DNA of 64,000 nt from Niabella ginsenosidivorans (GTDB lineage Bacteria > Bacteroidota > Bacteroidia > Chitinophagales > Chitinophagaceae), in assembly GCF_001654455.1 (NCBI RefSeq), contig NZ_CP015772.1:4960001-5024000 (forward strand), written 5' to 3'. Every line of letters starts with the position of its first letter. Within the stretch, counting starts at the first letter, position 1. The notes under the pieces are model-generated. The model was not told the DNA's origin. It ran no database searches and saw nothing but the letters and a program-made list of their open reading frames with translations. Made by a program: the position numbers and the translations under genes. Positions 8,270 to 16,086 of the stretch are shown piece by piece.

Positions 8270-9721
8270 ATGAGCAAACCAAGCTTAACAGGAAAAGAAC
8301 TAAGGGCAATAGGATACCCGGAAGGACCGGTGATCTCTGTTGCTATGAGCACCATGCAAAAAGCATACAGGCATGAAAGCAAAGAGTATGCGCTGAATAT
8401 TTTAAAAGAGCTATTAGCTGCTCCGCATGATTATGTTTCAGATAAAACCCTGGGCATTATTGCCCAACAGCTATTGCCCAAACCGGCAGCTATGGAAGGC
8501 GCGGACATATCACTGAATCAAACCGGTATCCACTTTAATATATTCGGACAGGAGCATATTGAAGAAGGAGCCCTGCACCAGATGTACCAGGCGGCAAAGC
8601 TGCCTGTAGCAGTGGCCGGCGCGCTTATGCCTGATGCGCATAGCGGCTACGGGCTACCCATTGGCGGCGTACTGGCAACCGATAATGCGGTCATCCCTTA
8701 CGGCGTGGGCGTGGACATTGGCTGCCGGATGTGCCTGAGTATTTTTGACCTGCCCCCAAAAGAGCTGACGGACCGCGAAGCCTTTTTTATACGCGAACTG
8801 GGCGCCGCCACATTATTTGGCAGCGGTGCGCAGTTTGACCGGTCTCCTGATCATGCAGTAATGGAAAACAGATTGTTTTACGAAATGCCCTTATTAAAAA
8901 GGCTGCACGGGCGCGCCTGGAAGCAGTTAGGCAGCTCCGGTTCCGGAAATCACTTTGCTGAATTTGGTATTGTAACCATTACAGAAAAAGACGAAGCCCT
9001 TGGGCTGGATGCGGGCAGCTATATCGGCTTCTTGACCCACTCCGGATCCCGGGCCTTAGGCGCTACCATTGCCAATCATTACACAAAGCTGGCCATCAGC
9101 AAACGCCGCCTGCCACAGGAGGCAAAAAACCTTGCCTGGCTGGGGCTGGATGAAGAAGCAGGAGCAGAATACTGGCTGGCCATGAACCTGGCCGGTGATT
9201 ATGCAAGTGCCTGCCATCATGTGATCCATGATAAAATTGCAAAACAACTGGGGCGTAAACCTGTAAAGCAGGTAGAAAACCATCACAATTTTGCATGGAA
9301 GGAATTGTTGGATGGCAAAGAGGTTATTGTGCACCGTAAAGGCGCCACACCTGCCGGTAAAGAGGTACTGGGCATTATACCGGGCAGCATGACAGCGGAT
9401 GGCTTTATTGTAAAAGGCAAAGGCACAACCGCAGCGGTGAACTCAGCATCGCACGGGGCCGGCCGCAAAATGAGCCGTACCCGGGCTATTCAATCAGTTA
9501 CCGATAAACAGTTCAGGGATGAGCTGAAAAAATTTGGGGTGAAGCTGCTGGGCGGCGGGTTGGATGAATCGCCCTTTGCATACAAGGATATACACACCGT
9601 TATGCAATCACAAAAAGCATTGGTAGCCATTGTAGGTTCTTTTACACCAAAAATTGTAAAAATGGATGGCGCCGCGCACCGGAGCTGGAAGAAAAAGAAA
9701 GATGAAACTGTGGCTGAATAG
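8270..9721 (+). CDS. rtcB: RtcB-family RNA ligase
   Basis: 483-aa RtcB family protein. The family joins 2',3'-cyclic phosphate (or 3'-phosphate) RNA ends to 5'-OH ends using GTP and Mn2+, in RNA repair or tRNA splicing. Visible hallmarks are PDAHSGYGLPIGGV (121-134), the metal Cys152 in GVDIGC, GSGNHF with a metal His, HHNF, and the GMP-accepting His in the C-terminal SASHGAGRKMSR. The length matches the family. No archease or RNA cyclase gene is adjacent. The structured element just upstream may belong to its transcript. Two strong hairpins follow the stop. Confidence 0.93.
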   Translation: MSKPSLTGKELRAIGYPEGPVISVAMSTMQKAYRHESKEYALNILKELLAAPHDYVSDKTLGIIAQQLLPKPAAMEGADISLNQTGIHFNIFGQEHIEEGALHQMYQAAKLPVAVAGALMPDAHSGYGLPIGGVLATDNAVIPYGVGVDIGCRMCLSIFDLPPKELTDREAFFIRELGAATLFGSGAQFDRSPDHAVMENRLFYEMPLLKRLHGRAWKQLGSSGSGNHFAEFGIVTITEKDEALGLDAGSYIGFLTHSGSRALGATIANHYTKLAISKRRLPQEAKNLAWLGLDEEAGAEYWLAMNLAGDYASACHHVIHDKIAKQLGRKPVKQVENHHNFAWKELLDGKEVIVHRKGATPAGKEVLGIIPGSMTADGFIVKGKGTTAAVNSASHGAGRKMSRTRAIQSVTDKQFRDELKKFGVKLLGGGLDESPFAYKDIHTVMQSQKALVAIVGSFTPKIVKMDGAAHRSWKKKKDETVAE

Positions 9722-9728
9722 GCGTATA

Positions 9729-9803
9729 AAAGCAGGAGCATTCTTTTACGCTCCTGCTTTATTTTTTTGATGCCGGGTATCTGTAGTATGCCCGGCTTTT
9801 TAT
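9729..9803. terminator. tandem terminator between rtcB and the receptor gene
   Basis: The first hairpin AAAGCAGGAGC (9729-9739) / GCTCCTGCTTT (9750-9760) is followed by ATTTTTTT. The second, GCCGGGTAT (9772-9780) / ATGCCCGGC (9788-9796), is followed by TTTTTATTT. Both read well on the plus strand as rtcB terminators. The first could also serve the convergent receptor gene. Confidence 0.82.
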
Positions 9804-9816
9804 TTCCGGAACAGCA

Positions 9817-11985
9817 TTACAATTTTAGTTTTAGTCCCCCATTGATCACAAATCCATCTAATGGTGCATAGACATCCCTGAATACCGGGTGCGTAACGGT
9901 ACCGGTATAAATACGATCAAACCGTGTTTGCCGGGTATCAGTAAAATTCTCAAAGTTGATGAAGAGCGAAAAGCGCTCCCAGATCTTTTCCGCCATAAAT
10001 CCGCAGATCCAATAGCGTTTTCCGGTTGCCCCGTCATTCAGCAGTTGTTTGCCGTAATAGTACGCTTCCAGACCTATTTTCCATTTATCTTCTATTTCAT
10101 ATAGCAGCACGTTATTCAGCCGGTGCCGCGCGGTTAGCGGGTTCTGTTTTTTGCCGTTCTGTGTATGCAGACTGGCATCTGTAAACGTGTACCCGATAAA
10201 CAATTTGAAATTGCCATAGCCGAGCTTCACATTGGTTTCCCACCCCCTCGTATCTATATGCCCGTTGGCATTGGTAAGCCGGAACAGGTTGCCCGTAATA
10301 CTATCCAGCAATAAAGGATTATTGATGCGGGTATAAAAGAACAACTGGTTTACGCTCATACTCACCTTATCCAGCAAAAAGGTACGGTAATTAATATCAA
10401 AATTGACGCCATAGGATCTTTCCAGCTTATTAATAGCTGCGCTAACAGGCAATACGGAACGGAACTGTATACGCTCTGATTCTTCAGTAAAGATAGTGGG
10501 CGTTTTATAGCCAAAGCCGCCGCCCAAACGGGAGGTAAGCCTGGGGGATAGTTTAAAAAGCCCGGAGATACGCGGCAGGAAAACAAAACCGTAATTGGTA
10601 ATATAGTCTCCGCGGATGCCGCTTTCGACCTGCAGCCAGCCGGCAGCCTTCCAGGTGTTTTGAACAAATCCGCCGATGGTGTTTTGTTCATAACTGCGCG
10701 CGGGAAAGCTGTCTTTCGGGTATTCCCTGAATTGATCCGTATATAAATTCAAACCCGCTACCCAGTCTGCGCGCTCCCCGTTATTATGATAGGTAAGCTC
10801 TGAATAGGTAGACCATTGCTTTCCATCAAATGTATACCCGGGTATGGTAATGGCCCGGTTAAAATTGCTGACTGAATTTTTTACTGTCAGCCCGCTGTGC
10901 TCATTCAACTGATGCTCCAGTGAGAGCTGCGTTGAAAAACGGCTGCTTTTGTTTTTTTCAAAATAACTGTGCGTGCTGTCACCCCTGCCTTTTATGTATC
11001 GGATATCCCCGCCGGTACGCTCCTCAAAGAGCGTATTCACACCAATGTTCAGGGTTGTTTTAGGGCTGAAATAAACAAAGAGTTTTGGGTTGAACACATA
11101 CCGTTCTGCCCAGGGTATAGCGGTAAACCCGGTGGCAGACGGGTCATATGCCCTGCTGCTGTTCCGGGAAGCAAAAACGGTCAGGCCCAGCTTTTTAAAT
11201 TTTTGCCCATAGAACCCGTTCAGATCCAACCCGCCTGCAGAAGTGCCATTGATCAAAAAACGCAGTTCTCTTTCCTCTGTTGGTACTTTGGATATAAGGT
11301 TCACCAGCCCCGCAATAGCACCACCGCCGTATAAGGTGGAAGAGGCGCCTTTGATCACTTCTGCCTGCTTTAAGTCCAGGGGTGGTGTTTGCAGCAACCC
11401 CAACCCGCCGGAGAAACCGGCATATAAGGGAAAGCCATCTTTTAGCAACTGTGTATAACGCCCGTCCAGCCCCTGGATGCGGATGCTTGCATTGGCGGAG
11501 GTGGCCGATACCTGCTGGGTCTGTATACCGGTACTTTCGCTCAGCAACATGCGGATGTCGCCCGGCTTCATATTTGCTTTCTCTTCCAGCTCTTCCCCGC
11601 TGATGAACTCCACGCGCGTTGGTGTATTTTGTATGGTTCTTGTGCTTCTTGTAGAAGAAACAACGACCTCATCCATATCCTCATCGGCTGCGCTCAGCAA
11701 AACAGTAACCGTATCATCAGAACTTGGATACAGCCGCGTTAATGTATGTGTACTATAGCCGGTAAAACTAAACGTAAACTCCTGCTTTCCATCAGGTATA
11801 TTATCAACAACCGCCACCCCCTTTTCATTGGTTTGTACAGATCTGGCTGTTCCGTTGAGCGTTACGGTAGCGCCGGGTAGCGGCTCTTTTGTATCTGCGT
11901 CTTTTATGACAGATGTAAATGTATGTTGCGCCATGCACCAATGCCCTATGCACAGTAATAGTAATAAGCCTGAAACTTTTCTCAT
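9817..11985 (-). CDS. TonB-dependent outer-membrane receptor
   Basis: 722-aa receptor with a signal peptide (LLLLLCIGHWCMAQ, residues 7-20). A carboxypeptidase-regulatory-like beta-sandwich follows (about 22-105, AVVSV-type domain typical of Bacteroidota). The plug domain covers 115-235 (TPTRVEFISGEELEE, IRIQGLDGRYTQLLKDG, EVIKGASSTLYGGGAIAGLVNLISK-type ending). A 22-strand barrel runs to the C-terminal residue pattern FVINGGLKLKL. The short plug and 722-aa length fit BtuB/siderophore/metal receptors better than 1000-aa SusC proteins, and no SusD follows. Upstream in the same direction is a Cys-rich small exported protein. The neighbours (CDF exporter, MtrA-like protein) suggest metal or cobamide uptake, which is inference. 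No cobalamin riboswitch was recognised. Confidence 0.88.
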   Translation of the reverse strand: MRKVSGLLLLLCIGHWCMAQHTFTSVIKDADTKEPLPGATVTLNGTARSVQTNEKGVAVVDNIPDGKQEFTFSFTGYSTHTLTRLYPSSDDTVTVLLSAADEDMDEVVVSSTRSTRTIQNTPTRVEFISGEELEEKANMKPGDIRMLLSESTGIQTQQVSATSANASIRIQGLDGRYTQLLKDGFPLYAGFSGGLGLLQTPPLDLKQAEVIKGASSTLYGGGAIAGLVNLISKVPTEERELRFLINGTSAGGLDLNGFYGQKFKKLGLTVFASRNSSRAYDPSATGFTAIPWAERYVFNPKLFVYFSPKTTLNIGVNTLFEERTGGDIRYIKGRGDSTHSYFEKNKSSRFSTQLSLEHQLNEHSGLTVKNSVSNFNRAITIPGYTFDGKQWSTYSELTYHNNGERADWVAGLNLYTDQFREYPKDSFPARSYEQNTIGGFVQNTWKAAGWLQVESGIRGDYITNYGFVFLPRISGLFKLSPRLTSRLGGGFGYKTPTIFTEESERIQFRSVLPVSAAINKLERSYGVNFDINYRTFLLDKVSMSVNQLFFYTRINNPLLLDSITGNLFRLTNANGHIDTRGWETNVKLGYGNFKLFIGYTFTDASLHTQNGKKQNPLTARHRLNNVLLYEIEDKWKIGLEAYYYGKQLLNDGATGKRYWICGFMAEKIWERFSLFINFENFTDTRQTRFDRIYTGTVTHPVFRDVYAPLDGFVINGGLKLKL

Positions 11986-12125
11986 TTTATAGAATAAAGA
12001 TTATAGAATAGCGGGGCTAACAGGAAAGGCTCCTGATTGTATTCTCAAAGCTTCGGAGCCAGACGAAATACAGACAAACAAGGAGTTGCCTTCATCAACC
12101 CGGATAACCATCGGTATCGGGGACA

Positions 12126-12150
12126 GGCTGACATTCCTTTCCGGTCAGCC
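12126..12150 (-). promoter_or_regulatory. hairpin in the leader of the receptor gene
   Basis: GGCTGAC (12126-12132) and GTCAGCC (12144-12150) form a perfect 7-bp stem in the 187-bp gap between the Cys-rich protein gene and the receptor gene. No U-tract follows on either strand, so it is more likely an RNA processing or regulatory hairpin than a terminator. No metal-responsive riboswitch consensus was recognised. Confidence 0.3.
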
Positions 12151-12172
12151 CCATTTAAAAATCATAAAAAGG

Positions 12173-12493
12173 TCAGGCTGTTTTGGGCGGTTGCCAGATA
12201 GAAGGTAAAAAATAAAAAAGAAATTGCTCTGTATAAACAGCGTGTAGCTGAGTGTTAGCAGGTAAAGGACAGGAAAATTCGATATGATATCGGGGAAGGG
12301 TTACACCATGACAGGCACCACAGGCAAAAAAGGGCGAACAGGGGCATGCGGGCCGGGGGGCAGTATCCGGTGCTTGTTTTTTCATTGGGTACATCTGTGT
12401 TATTTCTTCCATGCAGCAACCATCATCTGCTTTACAGGGAATACCGGATAGCAGCAGCACATAAAATGCAAACAGGTAAACAAACCACTTCAC
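12173..12493 (-). CDS. Cys-rich small exported protein (DUF6660-like)
   Basis: 106-aa protein with a signal peptide (residues 1-22, VYLFAFYVLLLSGIPCKA). The mature part holds DDGCCMEE, then a CPCSPFFACGACHG cluster, a metal-binding-looking arrangement. The C-terminus reads IWQPPKTA. Small proteins of this kind lie next to TonB receptors or metal efflux genes in Bacteroidota; the family name DUF6660 is from memory. It is the first gene of a minus-strand pair with the receptor. Its C-terminal WQPPK motif is shared with the His-rich protein encoded divergently 172 bp away. Confidence 0.65.
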   Translation of the reverse strand: MKWFVYLFAFYVLLLSGIPCKADDGCCMEEITQMYPMKKQAPDTAPRPACPCSPFFACGACHGVTLPRYHIEFSCPLPANTQLHAVYTEQFLFYFLPSIWQPPKTA

Positions 12494-12665
12494 AGGGGCA
12501 AATATAAACCTTATTGCTGAACCCGGATTGCCACAATCCGGGGCTGAAGCGATGTTTACCGAGTTGGCCTGTCATAAAATTGTTTCTTTTTTACCGGGCA
12601 GGGGCACAGAATAGTACTGATTGTTTAATTTTTTTACCTTCACAGGGTGCGCAAATCTGTTGAAG

Positions 12666-13067
12666 ATGGTGAAGTTCATAAAAAACATATTCCTGTTCTT
12701 CATTATTGTAAGGTTGATCCTGCCCAACCCTGTATTGCTTTATGTGGTGCACATTCCTGACCTGATCGATCATTTTCAATTACACCAAAAAGAGTTCGGG
12801 CAGGTTTCGGTTATTGATTTCGTCATGGAGCATTTAGGTGATGAGCAGCACCATCATCATAACGCGCATGCCCACGACAGGCTGCCTTTTAATCACCATA
12901 CCATCAGCCATTCCCCAACCCCGGCTTTTTTTACCGGCTTCAATGATTCCGATTTCAGGTTACAGAAGCCCGTTGATGTTTCTCCGAAAATTATGCCCCA
13001 TCTGCATTTTTATAGCACCGCTTATATCCCCGCTGTCTGGCAGCCCCCCAAACAGGAACACTGTTAA
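12666..13067 (+). CDS. His-rich small exported protein
   Basis: 133-aa protein starting at ATG 12666. An upstream in-frame ATG at 12621 would hide the signal peptide KFIKNIFLFFIIVRLILP. The mature part has a dense histidine segment (EQHHHHNAHAHDRLPFNHHTISHS) that could bind Ni, Co, Zn or Cu. It ends in YIPAVWQPPKQEHC, matching the WQPPK ending of the divergent Cys-rich protein. It precedes the CDF-nitroreductase fusion gene by 164 bp on the same strand. Its likely role is periplasmic metal buffering or sensing (inference). Confidence 0.65.
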   Translation: MVKFIKNIFLFFIIVRLILPNPVLLYVVHIPDLIDHFQLHQKEFGQVSVIDFVMEHLGDEQHHHHNAHAHDRLPFNHHTISHSPTPAFFTGFNDSDFRLQKPVDVSPKIMPHLHFYSTAYIPAVWQPPKQEHC

Positions 13068-13231
13068 TTCTTTCCCCCGAAGATTATTAATCTTTTTAGA
13101 CAGCAGCAACCCTGCTCTATATCCCTTTTCGAAAAAGGGAAAGAATTGTATACGGATTCCGGCTTTTTTCTGTCAGCAGAAAAAGAAGGATCCGGCTGTA
13201 ATCATTCTCCTTCACTATTAAAAAAAGAGAA

Positions 13232-14527
13232 ATGCAACAAACCAACACCCGAGATCACCAGGACCATAGCCATTCACACGAGGAGCGAACAAAATGGGTT
13301 GTTCTACTCACGGCCGTTACGATGGTAGCGGAGATCAGTTTTGGATACTGGACCAATTCAATGGCCCTGCTGGCAGATGGCTGGCACATGGCCTCACACG
13401 TTTTTGCTTTGGGCTTAACGTGGGTCGCCTATTTTGTGGCAAGAAAATATTCCCAAACAGAAAACTATTCCTTCAGCAAATTGAAGCTACTGGCATTATC
13501 CGGCTTTACAAGCGCGGTTGTATTGCAGATCGTGGCCATCATCATGGCAATAGAATCGGTGACCCGTTTGATGAACCCGGTAAAAATCCTTTTTGCAGAA
13601 GCCATTATTGTTGCCGTGATCGGGCTGATCGTAAATGGCGTCAGCGCGCTGTTCCTGCACCATGATCATGAGCACTACGACCATAATATCCGTTCCGCCT
13701 ACCTTCATGTTCTGGCAGACGGGTTAACAAGCATAACGGCCATTCTTGCACTCATAGCCGGAATGTACTGGAACATTTACTGGCTGGATTGTCTAAGCGG
13801 TATCATCAGCTCTTTTGTCATTACCAAATGGGCCTTTGACCTGATGAAAGGCTCGGGGACCGAGCTGATCGATTTTATCCGTACTACCGCATCTTCAACC
13901 ATAGCAGCACAACAGGGCCTGAACATAAAGGCCGCCGAAGTATTGAATGAGATCATCAAAAAAAGAAGAAGCATTTATCCTTATCAGTATGAAAAAGACA
14001 AACCCGTTCCGGACGCGGTTATCTGGCAGATCCTGGAAAACGCCAGCCGTGCGCCCAACCATAAGCAAACCGAGCCCTGGCGGTTCAATGTTTATTCGGG
14101 CGAAGGATTAAAACAGTTTGGCGAGCTGCAGGCATCTGTTTACAAACAATATGCAGGGCAGGCCTTTAATGAAGGCCGGTATCAGAAGCTGCTCCATTAC
14201 CCGTTACAATCATCGCATGTCATTTCCATCGGAATGAAAAGAAATGAGGACGACAGGTTACCTGAAATTGAAGAGGTGGAAGCCGTTGCCTGCGCTGTGC
14301 AGAATATGTTCCTGAGCGTTACCGCCTATGGCCTGGGCTGTTACTGGACCACCGCAGGCATTACCTATTTTGAGGAAGCAAAAGAACACCTTGGGCTGGG
14401 AAAAAAGGATAAGCTGCTGGGCTTTTTTTATATTGGTTCTGTGAAGAAGCCGGTTACTGCGGTTTCCAAAAGAACACCTGTTAGAGAAAAAGTAAACTGG
14501 ATCAACCATACACCAGGGATAAAGTAA
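13232..14527 (+). CDS. CDF cation efflux domain fused to nitroreductase
   Basis: 431-aa protein with two unrelated halves in one uninterrupted frame. Residues 1-213 match DmeF-type cation diffusion facilitators (Co/Ni/Zn efflux). These have a His-rich N-terminus (DHQDHSHSH), about six transmembrane helices, the TM2 metal site LADGWHM (D49, H52), an HDHEHYDH loop and the TM5 HVLAD site (H159, D163). The usual cytoplasmic ferredoxin-like CDF tail is missing. Instead a linker (214-237) leads into an FMN nitroreductase domain (238-430), with RRS at 245-247, SRAPNHKQTEPWRF and YGLGCYWTT. No ATG, GTG or TTG was seen in the linker that could start a separate nitroreductase. The reductase would face the cytoplasm. 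The MtrA-like gene begins 23 bp downstream. Confidence 0.88.
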   Translation: MQQTNTRDHQDHSHSHEERTKWVVLLTAVTMVAEISFGYWTNSMALLADGWHMASHVFALGLTWVAYFVARKYSQTENYSFSKLKLLALSGFTSAVVLQIVAIIMAIESVTRLMNPVKILFAEAIIVAVIGLIVNGVSALFLHHDHEHYDHNIRSAYLHVLADGLTSITAILALIAGMYWNIYWLDCLSGIISSFVITKWAFDLMKGSGTELIDFIRTTASSTIAAQQGLNIKAAEVLNEIIKKRRSIYPYQYEKDKPVPDAVIWQILENASRAPNHKQTEPWRFNVYSGEGLKQFGELQASVYKQYAGQAFNEGRYQKLLHYPLQSSHVISIGMKRNEDDRLPEIEEVEAVACAVQNMFLSVTAYGLGCYWTTAGITYFEEAKEHLGLGKKDKLLGFFYIGSVKKPVTAVSKRTPVREKVNWINHTPGIK

Positions 14528-14550
14528 ATCATTAAGCCCCCTTTAAACAG

Positions 14551-15489
14551 ATGAAAAAGCTGATGCATCTCTTAGCAAGCCTCTTCCCGGATTCGGCAAC
14601 AGGAGAAAATCCTGCCGCCGTAAAACTATTTTACCAGATGCTCTCGGTAAAAGCATTTTTCAACCGGTTGAAAAATATTTCCGGCAACCGGTGGCCACCG
14701 TATCCGGGAAATTACCAGATAATACACCCGCAAGGGCAAATAGCCCTTTGCACGCTCACATCTGATGAGCTGATCCCGGTAGCAACGCTTCCGGAAAATG
14801 TAGCCATCACAGGAACATTGATGACGCCCAATTTAGGCATTGAACGGATGATCCTCAACATCCTTTCTAACCCGAACATCCGTCATCTGATCCTTTGCGG
14901 AAAAGAGTCTCCGGTCTTTAAGGCCGGGCAGGCTATCGAATGCCTATTCAGCTATCGAGTTGACCATGAGAAAAGGATCATCAATGCAGAGGGTCATTTC
15001 CCGGTATTGATGAACCTGTCCGAAGAAAACATCAGCCGGTTTCTAAAACAAACCCGGTTAATATCTATTAAAAATGAAAAGCGGACAGAAGTGATCCAGC
15101 AAAAAATAAACGAGTTAGCTCTTAAAACCGAACCTTATCATAAAAGGCTTCTGCCTGAAAATAAGGTATCTGAAGACGCCTCTTTTACGGAGCTGAAACC
15201 GGGCGGAAAAAGGATCCCTCTGGATTATGACCAAAAGGGTTTCTTTGTGATCACAACTGATTCCAAAAGAAATGCAATACAGGTAAAGCATTATTACAGG
15301 GGTAACCGGCCGGGGTATTTTATTAAAGGGCGTTCGTCCGAATCCATTTTACTGGCGATCCTGGAAAAGGGTTTGGTGTCACAAATGAGCCACGCAGGAT
15401 ACCTGGGCGCAGAGCTGGCAAAAGCGGAAACAGCCCTGAAGCTGGATCTGAAATATACGCAGGACCAGCCGCTTAAACGTAGCACCTGA
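14551..15489 (+). CDS. MtrA-like/DUF4346 protein
   Basis: 312-aa protein. Residues of about 47-170 match the family of tetrahydromethanopterin S-methyltransferase subunit A, a corrinoid-binding subunit in methanogens. The matching segments are RWPPYPGNYQII, ALCTLTSDEL, GTLMTPNLGIERMILNILSNPNIRHLILCGKE, GQAIECL and the helix after HFPVLMNLSEENISRF. The C-terminal part (about 235-300) resembles DUF4346 (GFFVITTDSKRNAIQVKHYY). Where archaeal MtrA carries the cobalt-coordinating His after the CGxE motif, this protein reads SPVFKAGQ, so corrinoid binding is uncertain. It is soluble, with no membrane helix. It starts 23 bp after the CDF-nitroreductase gene and is probably co-transcribed. Confidence 0.7.
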   Translation: MKKLMHLLASLFPDSATGENPAAVKLFYQMLSVKAFFNRLKNISGNRWPPYPGNYQIIHPQGQIALCTLTSDELIPVATLPENVAITGTLMTPNLGIERMILNILSNPNIRHLILCGKESPVFKAGQAIECLFSYRVDHEKRIINAEGHFPVLMNLSEENISRFLKQTRLISIKNEKRTEVIQQKINELALKTEPYHKRLLPENKVSEDASFTELKPGGKRIPLDYDQKGFFVITTDSKRNAIQVKHYYRGNRPGYFIKGRSSESILLAILEKGLVSQMSHAGYLGAELAKAETALKLDLKYTQDQPLKRST

Positions 15490-16086
15490 TCCATAAGGGT
15501 CAGGTTGCGCAGATTTCCGCTTCAGGCCTTTTTAAACAACGAAAGTCCGGCAGGTTTTATAATACGCTGCTATCAATTTTATTAAACTGTCCACAAACAC
15601 AGGCAGTTTGTGCGGATATTATTGCCGTCAACTTATGACCCCGAGCCTACAGCTCTCAGCTTTTATTACTGTCATCATAACAACGAACTGAAGTTCTTTG
15701 TTAGCGCATTCAACCGAGGCTACGCCTCTGTACGCATCATTATCGCAATTCCTACACAATGTGCTGCTGCTCTTTTCCGACCCAAAGGTCATCGGCCTGA
15801 TTCATGAAACAACTCCGGAATTGATTCCGGGGTTAAAGAATCTGTATAGAACTCTGAGTGCCATCAGTACGATACATTTTTTTGACACCAGGAAGTATTC
15901 CTGATAGCCATAGTCAAAAACAGTGCATTCTCTGCACTGATCAGGAAGAGCGGTAATTCTGATACCGGTTGATTATTATACGGAAGTGACCTTTTAATCA
16001 GACCAAAAAGTTTCTCACAGCAATACCCCGAAAACCGGGAGAGCGGCTGCGTAATATTTTACTTTGACCTGTTATATAGCAATGAA
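15490..16086. other. gene-free spacer with a series of small hairpins
   Basis: 597 bp without a credible gene between convergent transcripts. Short perfect or near-perfect hairpins recur: AACAACGAACT/AGTTCTTTGTT (15679-15702), GAGGC/GCCTC (15716-15728), GACC/GGTC (15779-15790) and CCGGAAT/ATTCCGG (15815-15830). Open frames of 65-68 codons overlap here but show no composition or motif of a protein. It may be a degenerate repeat cluster. Confidence 0.4.

Noticed and set aside
11986-12172. Cobalamin riboswitch before the TonB receptor
   Set aside because: No B12-box-like sequence was seen on the minus strand; only a short hairpin is present.
15610-15904. Two overlapping 65-68-codon frames in the 15.5-16 kb spacer
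   Set aside because: The frames follow hairpin-rich DNA and show no conserved motif.
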